Both the position numbers and the translations under genes were made by a program. Shown one piece after another: positions 1 through 7,019 of a DNA stretch of 12,053 bases. The notes beneath the pieces are model-generated. The model was not told the origin of the DNA and made no database searches. It was given only the letters and a program-made list of their open reading frames with translations. The stretch's first letter is position 1. Each line of letters begins with the position of its first letter. Source of the stretch: CAVQYV01 sp963718295 [NCBI: uncultured Methylomirabilota bacterium] (GTDB lineage Bacteria > Methylomirabilota > Methylomirabilia > CAVQYV01); assembly GCA_963718295.1 (NCBI GenBank), contig CAVQYV010000002.1:1-12053 (forward strand), given 5' to 3'.

Positions 1-101
1 CTCTTGCCCATGCGGCGCAGTCTCTTCTCCTCCTGCTTCTTCTGGCGGGTTACTTCCTTCTTCCGTTTGTCGCTTTTGTAGAATCCAGGGGCTTTTCCCA
101 C
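1..101 (-). CDS. Small Lys/Arg/Glu-rich conserved protein, N-terminal part (runs off the window)
   Basis: The reading frame starts at a GTG (101-99) with SD AAGGAGG at 113-107, five bases upstream, and stays open to the window edge, giving 33 codons. It begins MGKAPGFYKSDKRKKE and continues with a highly charged stretch rich in KKQEEKRLRR. This looks like the small, basic, probably helical hypothetical proteins with a GFYKSDKR-type start found in many deltaproteobacterial genomes; that family link is from memory. No catalytic motif is visible and the C-terminus is missing. It lies about 190 bases downstream of the SAF-dehydrogenase on the same strand and may be transcribed with it. Function is unknown. 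The strong SD is the main reason to believe it. Confidence 0.5.
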   Translation of the reverse strand, partial: MGKAPGFYKSDKRKKEVTRQKKQEEKRLRRMGK

Positions 102-106
102 TCGAA

Positions 107-113
107 CCTCCTT
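107..113 (-). promoter_or_regulatory. Shine-Dalgarno deciding a GTG start
   Basis: AAGGAGG on the minus strand, five bases before the GTG at 101. It supports the small basic protein over the competing minus-strand frame that runs across 295-50. Confidence 0.5.
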
Positions 114-291
114 CGGTCTGGGATTGATGGGTCATTCGCCACAGGTCCGCACCCTTTCCAGGGGGACTTTAGCTGCCATGGCCGCCGAGATAGGCCTCCC
201 TGGCGGCTCTGTTCATGCGAAGTTCGGCGCCGGTTCCTTCCGGAGGCACCTTGTCCGTCTCCGGGAAAGGTTCGCCCAACGGGCTCACAAT

Positions 292-1641
292 TCATGTGCC
301 CTTGATTTCGGTGGGTGGGATCAATTCATCCTGGAGTGCCCGCAGATGATAGATCAGGGTGTCCGTCTTCAACTCTACCATGTCGGCGGTGATTACCTGG
401 TCCACCTTTACATCCTTGATCAGCTTGGCGCCCTCCAGGAGGCCAAAGGGAACGCATCTTTCTTTCTTGGCTACGGAAGCTAAATCGTTCTGGGCATAGA
501 CCCTATAGCCGCCCCCTCCGTCCAGTACAACTCCCGCCTTGAGATCGGACTTGGCTGCACCGATGACCTCGGTCAAGAGCCCGAAGCGGGGAACCACGGC
601 GGCCTGGTGATCTTCCACCGCCCAGACGATGGAAAGGGGAATCTCGTGGGTGACCAGGTGATACGGGGTATAGAAGGTGAAGTAATCGCCAGAACGGACG
701 ACATTCCAATAGGTCAGGTCTTCCTGGATCTGGGGATGGGTGGCGCGGATCACCACGAATACCCCCGGGGTGACGCTATGCACAAAATCGATGGACCCAT
801 CCGGCAGCAGCAACGGACGGGCATAGTCCACCACGCCCCGCCGATTCAGGATGCCTCCCTCCCCCTTCAGACAGAAGATCTTGGCCATATCGTAGATGCC
901 AGCTACGGGTCCGTGCATCCCCCTGACATCCGTTATCAGCCCGGTGGCGTTGGAGATGCAGGACATCTCGATGGCGGTCTTGGTGGTGTCGCGGAAGGTG
1001 ACCAGGAAATGGGGGTTGATGTCGAGGGCCTTGGCATCCTCAGCCACGGTATCCGGGGTGGCGTGCTTGTCCATCTTCCCCAAGGCTGGCCGGGGTCTTG
1101 CCCACGGCTACGATCTCAAAGCCGAGACCGCCCCAGCGATCCACCAGTTCGGTGATGAGGCCGGGTTCATCTCCGGTGGAAACCGAGTAGATGACGCCTG
1201 CGCGCTCCGCCATCCGGTGGAGGATGGGCCCCACCACCACATCCGCCTCCACATTCAGCATGATGATGTTCTTGCCTCCTTGAATGCAGCGGAGGGCGAC
1301 CTGGGCACCCACTTCCGGCACCCCAGTCCCCTCTACCACGCAATCGATTTCCAGTTCCGGCATCAAGAGGCTGTTGGAGGTAACGACCGGCTTGCCGTGC
1401 CGGATCGCATCGTTGGCTCCTCCGGCTTGATCCGTGACCAGGATATCCTCCCTTTTCCAGCCGTTGATGGCATAGGCGCGGATGGCCGTCTCGGGCCGGA
1501 GGTCACAGATCACCGCATTGAACATGCCTTTCATCAGGGCGGTCTGGAGATTGCGCCCGTATTCATGCGCCCTGCGCCCACCCAACCTACCCGAATCGGG
1601 TTGCCCTCAGCATGCCTCTTCAACAACTTCTGAGAAATCAT
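292..1641 (-). pseudogene. Homoserine-dehydrogenase-like NAD(P)-binding protein with C-terminal SAF-type region (COG4091-like), frameshifted
   Basis: The gene starts at ATG 1641 (MISQKLLKRH) behind the purine-rich SD GGAGGGAGG at 1654-1646 and ends at TGA 294-292. This is about 450 codons, the usual length for COG4091-type predicted homoserine dehydrogenases. A Rossmann fold opens with IRVGWVGAGRM (GxGxxM, residues 16-26). The middle has typical oxidoreductase text (VVEGTGVPEVGAQVAL, GKNIIMLNVEADVVVGP). The second half holds ATPDTVAEDAK and ATGLITDVRGMHGP, and the tail, with LKAGVVLDGGGGYRVYA, resembles an SAF region. Two frameshifts break it. One is near 1551-1558, where one extra base (for example in the GGG run) restores GRNLQTALMKG. 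The other is at 1078-1081, where removing one G from GGGG restores SLGKMDKHATPD. The physiological substrate is not known to me; members are linked to sugar-acid and related catabolism. It sits 66 bases after the amidase, in the same apparent operon. Confidence 0.8.
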
Positions 1642-1645
1642 CGAT

Positions 1646-1654
1646 CCTCCCTCC
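1646..1654 (-). promoter_or_regulatory. Shine-Dalgarno of the SAF-dehydrogenase
   Basis: GGAGGGAGG on the minus strand, four bases before ATG 1641. It fixes a start about 55 bases upstream of the TTG at 1585 that opens the longest uninterrupted frame, and it recovers the missing nucleotide-binding GxGxxM motif. Confidence 0.6.
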
Positions 1655-1707
1655 TTTGTCCTTGGAATCTATTGGAGATTTTGGGCGGTGCGATCCGCAC
1701 GGTCCGG

Positions 1708-3006
1708 TCAAGGGGAGCTTCGAAGCGCCGAGAAGAGAGCCTCCGCACTTGCTACCAAGTCCTCATCTTTCCAAAAGCGGCCGACGATCTGGATTCCCAG
1801 TGGCAAATTGGCCTCGTTTAGGCCTGCGGGAAGGGAAACGGTGGGCAGGCCGGCATAGGTCCAGGGGATATTCATGACCGGGCTTCCGGTGCTTTCGAGT
1901 CCCCTGGGGGCATGGTCGGTGGTGGAGGGAGCGATCCAAAGATCCAGCTGCTCTGATTCCATCTGTTCTTCGATCTCTTTTCGGAGTAAATGCCTCCCAG
2001 CACGAAGCATCTCCAACTCTCGGTCCGGCGTCTTCCCGCCCTTCTCGATGGTTTGGACCGTCCTGGGACGGTAAAGGGAGCTGAAGTCCTTGAACCATTG
2101 AGAATGGACCCTGGCCATCTCACCGGTGATCATCTCCATGTGCCGCTCGTTCACTGCCTCTACCTGAGGAAAGGCGCTGACATGCCTGATCAGATGCCCC
2201 GCATCCTGCAGCTTGGCCAATTGTCTCTGGAAGTGCTGAATGGCATTGCCAGTCGCCTGGGCCAGGTAGGGCCCATCCGGCACCCCGAGGACCATCGATT
2301 TGTGTCCTCTCATGGCTCTTGCTGGAAGTTGGGATCAGCCTTCGGCGAGGACCGACATCAGGAGGGACAACCCTGAAGGGTCCGGGCAGAAGATTCCCAC
2401 ATGGTCAGCAGAGGGGGAAAAGGGGATGACCCCGGCCGTCGAGATCCGGTCGAAGCTGGGCTTGAGTCCCCGATTCCGCAGTAGGCTGCAGGGCGGATGG
2501 TCGAGCCGGCGGTCTGGGTGCCGAGGGCGAAGGGAAAAAATCCCGCGGCCACGCCCGCCGCCGAGCCACTGCTGGAACCGCCCGGGTATGTTCCCGGTGA
2601 TAAGGATTGCGCGTGGGGCCGGGCTCCATCCAGGCAAACTCCGTGGTTGCGGTCTTCGCCGTAACAATCGCACCTGCGGCCTTGAGCCGGAGACTGAGGT
2701 CGCCTCGGGGCCGGCAAAGAGATGGGGAGGGAGCTTTGCGCCGCAGCGGGTGGGAAATCCGTCCACCCGAAAGATGTCCTTGATGCCTACCGGAACACCA
2801 AAAAGAGGCGGGCGAGAGGCAGGATCAGGGTACTGTATCAACAATTTTGAGGCTTCACCCAATATCCGGCTGCGGTCGAAGGTGCCGGGAACGAGGGCTT
2901 GTATCTCGGCCTCCCGCGATTCAATCCGGTCGCAGAGATCCGCCAAGTATGAGATCAAATTCAGCTCCCCTGACCGTAACCTGCAAGCCACATCCAGGAT
3001 TGCCAT
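1708..3006 (-). pseudogene. Amidase-signature family hydrolase, multiply frameshifted
   Basis: The start is ATG 3006 (MAILDVACRL) with SD GGAGGTGAT at 3022-3014, and the stop is TGA 1710-1708. This is roughly the normal length of an amidase (about 433 codons as written). Amidase-signature enzymes hydrolyse amide bonds with a Ser-cisSer-Lys triad, and all three parts are visible: Lys76 in FGVPVGIKD, the glycine/serine loop [14 protein letters not shown], and the nucleophile loop [16 protein letters not shown]. These lie in three different frames. One missing base near 2687-2691 gives [20 protein letters not shown]. One missing C at 2581-2587 gives [10 protein letters not shown]. One missing G at 2468-2471 gives [13 protein letters not shown]. 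There is also an in-frame TGA at 2337-2335 after MSVLAEG. The C-terminal part (LDLWIAPSTTDHAP, GSPVMNIPWTYAGLPTVSLP) is well conserved. Substrate unknown; an amide-containing metabolite processed with its dehydrogenase neighbours is likely. Confidence 0.85.
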
Positions 3007-3013
3007 CTTCAAA

Positions 3014-3022
3014 TCACCTCCG
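3014..3022 (-). promoter_or_regulatory. Shine-Dalgarno of the amidase
   Basis: GGAGGTGAT, a near-perfect anti-16S match, seven bases upstream of ATG 3006. It argues against the upstream in-frame ATG at 3057, which would overlap the end of the preceding gene. Confidence 0.65.
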
Positions 3023-3044
3023 CCCATCTCTTCGGGCTGCCCCT

Positions 3045-4004
3045 CTAACGGTACCATTCAGCATGAGCCTTCAGCTCCGAGTAGAAGTCAGCGATCATCC
3101 TCTCCAGGGAATAGTCGGGCTTCCAGCCCCATTCCTCCTCCGCCCTGCTATCATCAAAAGTGAGGCCCTGGACTTTGTTGTGATAGTCCATGGCGACCGG
3201 ATCAGGCTTGAAGTTCAACGGGGCTTGAGGATAGTGCCCCTTTACCTCAGCCACCAGTTCGGCCGCAGAGGTCATCGGTTTGATCCCGGCGATCAGGTAG
3301 CAGACTGTCTGGATGGACCTTTGGGGGCCGCTCAGCAAGAGCAGGACTCGGGCCGCGTCCTTGAAATAGAGCACCGGGCAGCGGATCTCCGGCTCTACGA
3401 AAATGTCGAAAGGTTCTCTGTAGAAGGCTTTTTCCACGGCCCAGGCGTTGTAAATCGAGACATGTGCTACCTTGGCGCCTGGACCGATCACGGAAGGAAA
3501 ACGAACGGCGCGAAAGTCGATCCCATATTTGGTGCGGTAAAATCTCCCCAGGAGCTCTCCGAAGACCTTGGTCGAGCCATACATGGTAGTGGGGCGTTGC
3601 AGGGTGAAATCGTCGATCACCGAGCTTTTGATATCCAACCCGTAGGTGGCAGTGGTGCTGGTGAAGATCACCCTGGGAACCTCAAAAAGGCGGGCGGCCT
3701 CCAGGACGTGGAAGATGCCGGCGACATTGGTGGAAAAGGCGCACTGGGGATCCGCATTGGAGGGCAGGGAAAGCATCCCGCCCAGATGGAAGATGACCTG
3801 GGGGGCGCAATCCTTGACCACTTGAAGGACATGGGAGAAATTGCCGAGATCCCCCTGAATGGTCTTGACTCGTTGCTCTATCCCTGAGAATCTATGGGGG
3901 GCGATCCATTTGTCGAATACCCAAATGGGCTCCTCTCTCTCCGCTAACATCCTTGTCAGGGTAGAGCCGACGAGCCCGCATCCGCCTGTAACCAAGATAG
4001 ACAT
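3045..4004 (-). CDS. NAD-dependent epimerase/dehydratase (extended SDR), resembling SDR-type L-threonine 3-dehydrogenase
   Basis: An intact 319-residue extended short-chain dehydrogenase. The NAD motif TGGCGLVG (GxxGxxG, residues 6-13) opens a Rossmann fold, DLGNF at about 52-56 fits the adenine-binding Asp, and IFHLGG follows at about 71-76. The active site is Ser/Thr at 116-117 (FTSTTATYG) with Y142-x3-K146 in MYGSTKVFGE. The stretch from YGSTKVFGE through GIDFRAVRFPSVIGPG to VLYFKDAARVLLLL closely recalls the SDR-type L-threonine dehydrogenases, although sugar-nucleotide epimerases share much of it. Start ATG 4004 has SD GAGGAGG at 4016-4010. It is the first gene of the minus-strand operon, 38 bases before the amidase start. 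It is free of the frameshifts that damage its two downstream neighbours. Exact substrate is uncertain. Confidence 0.8.
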   Translation of the reverse strand: MSILVTGGCGLVGSTLTRMLAEREEPIWVFDKWIAPHRFSGIEQRVKTIQGDLGNFSHVLQVVKDCAPQVIFHLGGMLSLPSNADPQCAFSTNVAGIFHVLEAARLFEVPRVIFTSTTATYGLDIKSSVIDDFTLQRPTTMYGSTKVFGELLGRFYRTKYGIDFRAVRFPSVIGPGAKVAHVSIYNAWAVEKAFYREPFDIFVEPEIRCPVLYFKDAARVLLLLSGPQRSIQTVCYLIAGIKPMTSAAELVAEVKGHYPQAPLNFKPDPVAMDYHNKVQGLTFDDSRAEEEWGWKPDYSLERMIADFYSELKAHAEWYR

Positions 4005-4009
4005 AGCTG

Positions 4010-4016
4010 CCTCCTC
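4010..4016 (-). promoter_or_regulatory. Shine-Dalgarno of the minus-strand SDR
   Basis: GAGGAGG on the minus strand, five bases before ATG 4004. Confidence 0.6.
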
Positions 4017-4118
4017 GATTTGCGTTCCAAGCCTGCAAGGGGGTGATGCAAACTGAAGAGACCTTTATCATGGATCTTCTATATCGTCAATGAGCAAGAG
4101 AATTTATGATTGTAAAGA

Positions 4119-4147
4119 TTCAAATTATCCTGAAGATGGGCTATGAT
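4119..4147 (+). promoter_or_regulatory. Candidate sigma-70 promoter for the FabG-like SDR
   Basis: TTCAAA (4119-4124) and TATGAT (4142-4147) are separated by exactly 17 bases, in an AT-rich patch of the divergent intergenic region. The -10 box covers the upstream in-frame ATG at 4143, so translation more likely begins at 4182 or 4185. The matches to consensus are 4/6 and 5/6. No convincing minus-strand promoter was found; the best is TTGACG near 4096 with a poor -10. Confidence 0.45.
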
Positions 4148-4181
4148 ATGGCATAAAAGTAAAAGGGAAAGGGCGAGAGGT

Positions 4182-4943
4182 ATGATGGGTGGGGAAAAGG
4201 TCGCTTTGGTAACGGGTGGGTCGCGGGGGATCGGGCGAGCCATCGCTTTGGCCTTGGCGGAAGATGGATTCCGGATTGCCTTGAACTACAGGGCTCGGGA
4301 ACGGGAAGCCAGTGAGGTGGTGGAGGAGATCACGGCAAAGGGCGGGGAGGCGCGCGCTTTTCAGGCTGACCTGGGCGTCCCTCAGGAGGTACCCACGCTC
4401 GTCCAACGGACCATTGAGGCCTTTGGGCAGATTGATGTCCTGATCAACAATGCGGGTATTGATTTACCAGGGGTACGACTCGCCGAGTTCCGGCCCGAGG
4501 ATTGGGAGCGGATATTGCGGGTAAATCTGAGCGGCCCATTCTACCTGATCCAGGCAGCTCTGCCCCACATGAAACAGCGAAGGTCCGGCCAAATCATCAA
4601 CATCTCTTCCAACGTGACTCAGCGATTCCCCATGATGCTGGGTCCGTATACGGTGACCAAGTGTGGCCTCGATGCCCTTACCCGGATCTTGGCCAAAGAG
4701 GAGGGGCCGAATGGGATCCGCGTGAATGCCATCGCCCCTGGGCCCATTAGGACCGACATGTTAGAGGCTTCTCTTCGTGCCATGGGATCGGAACGGGCCG
4801 AGGCCTTCATCCGATCCGTTCCTCTGGGGCGCATGGGCCGGCCCGAGGAGATCGCCTCGGTGGTTCGCTTTCTCGTTTCGGAGGGGGGAAGCTACATCAC
4901 GGGGCAGGTCATCTATGTCAACGGAGGAGGGCCCGGAAATTAG
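4182..4943 (+). CDS. SDR-family oxidoreductase, 3-oxoacyl-ACP reductase (FabG)-like
   Basis: A classical short-chain dehydrogenase of 253 residues from ATG 4182. The cofactor motif TGGSRGIG is at residues 11-18 with an Arg suited to NADP(H). D63 lies in QADLG, NNAG is at 89-92, and the catalytic tetrad N115, S143, Y156, K160 is complete (INISSNV, PYTVTKCG). The C-terminal PGPIRTDM and GQVIYVNGG motifs are also present. FabG-type enzymes reduce 3-oxoacyl thioesters, but many close homologues act on other alcohols or sugars, and nothing nearby points to fatty-acid synthesis. The start is uncertain between 4182 and 4185; GAGAGG at 4175-4180 spaces better to 4185. The longer frame from 4143 would begin inside the proposed -10 box. 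It is transcribed divergently from the SDR-amidase-dehydrogenase operon. Confidence 0.85.
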   Translation: MMGGEKVALVTGGSRGIGRAIALALAEDGFRIALNYRAREREASEVVEEITAKGGEARAFQADLGVPQEVPTLVQRTIEAFGQIDVLINNAGIDLPGVRLAEFRPEDWERILRVNLSGPFYLIQAALPHMKQRRSGQIINISSNVTQRFPMMLGPYTVTKCGLDALTRILAKEEGPNGIRVNAIAPGPIRTDMLEASLRAMGSERAEAFIRSVPLGRMGRPEEIASVVRFLVSEGGSYITGQVIYVNGGGPGN

Positions 4944-5025
4944 GTTTTATCTTTCGTCTTGGGTCGGGTCTGGTCGGGTGCGGCCGGATGCCATGGAGGC
5001 ACTCAATGGCAAGGAGAATGGGAAC

Positions 5026-5874
5026 ATGAAAAGGGCGCTGGTTTGCATGTTGCTGGCGGGGCTGTTGCTGGGCATTTGCACCCTCGCAGGGGCCGAATCC
5101 AGGAACCTGGTCAAATTGGGCGGAGATCTGGTGGTCGGACCGGGAATGGAGCCCCGGGATGCGGTGGCCATTGGCGGAGATGTTCAAGTGGAGGGGTCCG
5201 TGGAGCGGCATGTCGTGGCGGTGGGGGGCTCGATCTCCTTGGGCCCGGAGGCCCAGGTGGGAGGAGATGTCATCTCCATAGGCGGAATCATCGAAAAGGA
5301 GGAGGGCGCCCAGGTCCGGGGGAACCTGGTGGAGGTCACATTGCCAGGCCTTTCCTCTTTGATCACCTCTCTTTCCCAGGGTAACTGGCGGGAGTACTTC
5401 TGGCCCATCCGTTTTATTTCCATTATCGCTTCCATTGGGCTTCTTGCCCTCTCGTTGGTCATCGTATCGATCTTCCCAAAGCCAGTGGGAGCCATTTCAG
5501 CAACCATAGAGACGCACACGCTGAAGGCCATCGGCTGGGGGCTCCTGGGCATATTGCTGGTTGCCCCCATTGCCTTGCTATTGGCGATATCGATTGTGGG
5601 GATTGTGCTGATTCCCCTGGAGATCGTCTTCGTGATCTGTGGGGTCCTCATCGGCTACATTGCCGCGGGGCAGCTTCTGGGGAAAAAGATCACGGTGGCC
5701 CTCAGGAAGCCGAATCAACCCATGTTTTGGGAGACCCTTTGGGGTCTCATCTTCCTGACGGTAATCGGATGGGTTCCGTTCCTTGGCCACCTGGTCAAGT
5801 CTGTGGCTGCCCTGGTGGGTTGGGGTGGTGTCATTTACTCCCTGGTGAACATCCGCAGAATCGGTCGAGGTTGA
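5026..5874 (+). CDS. Secreted/membrane protein with bactofilin-like polymer-forming repeats and C-terminal membrane helices
   Basis: 282 residues from ATG 5026, with SD AAGGAG at 5011-5016. Residues 1-23 form a signal peptide (basic MKR, hydrophobic core, AGA before ESRN). Residues 32-103 contain short beta-type repeats (GGDLVV, AIGGDVQVEG, VVAVGGSISLG, QVGGDVISIGG, QVRGNLVEV), the pattern of a right-handed beta-helix as in bactofilins and related polymer-forming domains. After a linker come three or four hydrophobic segments, roughly 128-150, 168-195, 196-216 and 238-270, ending in RRIGRG. The predicted layout is an extracytoplasmic beta-helix anchored by a helical membrane domain, so it is not a cytoplasmic bactofilin. 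A role in envelope organisation is possible but unproven. It follows the SDR by 82 bases and may be co-transcribed with it. Confidence 0.75.
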   Translation: MKRALVCMLLAGLLLGICTLAGAESRNLVKLGGDLVVGPGMEPRDAVAIGGDVQVEGSVERHVVAVGGSISLGPEAQVGGDVISIGGIIEKEEGAQVRGNLVEVTLPGLSSLITSLSQGNWREYFWPIRFISIIASIGLLALSLVIVSIFPKPVGAISATIETHTLKAIGWGLLGILLVAPIALLLAISIVGIVLIPLEIVFVICGVLIGYIAAGQLLGKKITVALRKPNQPMFWETLWGLIFLTVIGWVPFLGHLVKSVAALVGWGGVIYSLVNIRRIGRG

Positions 5875-5923
5875 GGGACGTTCTCCATCTGATCTTCAAC
5901 CTTCATATCTGACCTTTATCTCG

Positions 5924-6880
5924 ATGAGCCATAAAATCGTCTCCCCTCCCTTCCTGGATGAAGCAAGCCTGGAATCTCTGATCCGGCAGTTGGAAACTTC
6001 CGGCGAGTCCAGTCCCCCCAGCTCTGCTGCGGGAGGCTTCCACGAGCCGGCGGATTCTCCATTCTCCTTCTGGGAAGTGGATGTCAATCGGGTGAGATTT
6101 GTAGACCCCTACGGCATGATTGGCCTTTTAGAGATCGGAAGACACTTAAGACGCAATCAGCTCTTCCCCCAAATCTCGCTGCCCTGGAGAAGGGAGGTCC
6201 TGGGATACATGCAGCGCATGGATTTTTTCAAGGCTGCATCGGAGATCTACCAGGTAGCACCTCCCACGCCTTGGCCCCAGGAGAGATTCTCGAGACATCG
6301 TCGGTCGGACGTGCTCCTGGAGATCACTACCATCAAGGGCAACGAGGATATCCACGCCATCGTGGAAGAAGTGGAAAGAAGGGCGGAGTCGATACTGAGA
6401 GTGAACCTGAATTACGACAACCGGGCCATAGACCACTTTGTGGTGGCCCTCTCTGAGGTTTGCCAGAACATTCCGGAACATAGCCAGGACATGGGTTTTG
6501 TGTCCATCCAGAAGTACTATTATGGAAGGCGATTGGGGAAGAATGTCGTCAAGATTGCGGTCATGGATCTGGGAATCGGCATCCGAGAATCCCTGACGGA
6601 AAAGTATGGCTCCTCCTTTGGTTCGAATTGGGATGATTTCCAAGCGATCTCCCTTGCCCTGTTCGAAGGGGCCTCTCGATTCTCCGATCCGGGAAGGGGC
6701 CACGGCCTGAGCGAGGTGAGGAAGCTGGTGCAGAAATGGAATGGAAAGATCAGCATCCGCTCGGGGACCGTGCGCCTGGTATTACCTCCCTCGTGGGACT
6801 CCTCTGCTACGCATCAAACCCAACTTCCGCCTTTTCGAGGAACCCTCATCTCCATCATCCTGCCGGAGATCCATTCCTAA
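5924..6880 (+). CDS. GHKL-type ATP-binding protein with N-terminal STAS-like segment (partner-switch kinase-like)
   Basis: 318 residues. Residues 49-102 (VDVNRVRFVDPYGMIGLLEIG to YMQRMDFFK) resemble a STAS fold as in anti-anti-sigma factors. Residues 140-315 form a histidine-kinase-like ATPase. The N box is ALSEVCQNIPEHS with E178 and N182, G1 is MDLGIGI (D215, G217, G219), G2 is GRGHGLSEVRKL (257-268), and a G3-like FRGTLISI lies at about 305-312. There is no H box, transmembrane segment or receiver domain, so it is not a classical sensor kinase. Anti-sigma kinases such as SpoIIAB/RsbW are the closest functional analogy. Its likely partner is the STAS protein encoded next (7178-7765). ATG 5924 lacks a clear SD, and the gene lies 49 bases after the membrane protein. 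The domain call is fairly firm; the target is unknown. Confidence 0.7.
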   Translation: MSHKIVSPPFLDEASLESLIRQLETSGESSPPSSAAGGFHEPADSPFSFWEVDVNRVRFVDPYGMIGLLEIGRHLRRNQLFPQISLPWRREVLGYMQRMDFFKAASEIYQVAPPTPWPQERFSRHRRSDVLLEITTIKGNEDIHAIVEEVERRAESILRVNLNYDNRAIDHFVVALSEVCQNIPEHSQDMGFVSIQKYYYGRRLGKNVVKIAVMDLGIGIRESLTEKYGSSFGSNWDDFQAISLALFEGASRFSDPGRGHGLSEVRKLVQKWNGKISIRSGTVRLVLPPSWDSSATHQTQLPPFRGTLISIILPEIHS

Positions 6881-6905
6881 AAGCCTCGAAGGGTCTCATA
6901 GCCCT

Positions 6906-6914
6906 CCCCCCCCC
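6906..6914 (+). repeat. Nine-base C homopolymer between the ATPase and STAS genes
   Basis: Nine consecutive C residues lie 26 bases after the ATPase stop and 52 bases upstream of the proposed -35 box. It is non-coding in both orientations. Such a tract could be length-variable, but given the other homopolymer-related indels here its exact length is uncertain. Confidence 0.6.
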
Positions 6915-6965
6915 AAGACTCTTGGAAGTCCCTGCAAAAAATCGCAACAATTTGAAGAAAAATAC

Positions 6966-6994
6966 TTGACAATCAGGATTGGTGATATTAAATT
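6966..6994 (+). promoter_or_regulatory. Candidate sigma-70 promoter of the STAS regulator-EndoQ operon
   Basis: A perfect TTGACA (6966-6971) is followed by a 17-base spacer and TAAATT (6989-6994, 4/6). It sits in an AT-rich island inside GC-rich DNA. Transcription would begin near 7001, within the inverted repeat at 6995-7019, leaving a leader of about 175 bases before the first proposed start codon. Confidence 0.6.
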
Positions 6995-7019
6995 GTCTTC
7001 AATTGAAAGCATTGAAGAC
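6995..7019. promoter_or_regulatory. Perfect 9-bp inverted repeat, candidate operator
   Basis: GTCTTCAAT (6995-7003) and ATTGAAGAC (7011-7019) are exact inverted copies with a 7-base spacer, directly after the -10 box and over the expected transcription start. The smaller palindrome TTCAATTGAA (6999-7008) overlaps it. The position suits repression by a dimeric DNA-binding protein. The winged-helix-like product of the downstream gene is an obvious candidate for autoregulation, but that is inference. It could also fold as a hairpin at the RNA 5' end. Confidence 0.5.

Noticed and set aside
169-288. 39-residue minus-strand frame (begins VSPLGEPFPETDK) right after the SAF-dehydrogenase stop
   Set aside because: No SD, and it is in the same frame as the preceding gene after its stop. 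It might be a displaced C-terminal remnant, but I could not support it.
50-295. 81-residue minus-strand frame overlapping the stop of the SAF-dehydrogenase
   Set aside because: Has an ATGA overlap, but its composition is typical of a shadow frame and it conflicts with the GTG frame at 101 that has a strong SD.
896-1633. 245-residue plus-strand open frame
   Set aside because: Antisense to the SAF-dehydrogenase, whose conserved motifs are unmistakable despite two frameshifts.
2335-2337. Stop-codon recoding (TGA as Trp or selenocysteine) in the amidase
   Set aside because: TGA is used as a normal stop in many intact genes here, no SECIS-like hairpin is evident, and nearby indels explain the break better.
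2300-3163. 287-residue plus-strand open frame
   Set aside because: Lies antisense to the amidase, is low in family-like motifs and rich in Arg/Ser/Pro, as expected of a shadow frame in GC-rich DNA.
2847-3887. 346-residue plus-strand open frame
   Set aside because: Antisense to the intact SDR at 3045-4004, which has complete NAD and YxxxK motifs and an SD.
4967-5000. G-rich GGGTCGGGT-type repeats before the membrane-protein gene
   Set aside because: Short and irregular; could be a weak G-quadruplex or chance in GC-rich DNA.
6894-6905. Possible terminator after the ATPase gene
   Set aside because: Only a 4-bp AGGG/CCCT stem and no T run.
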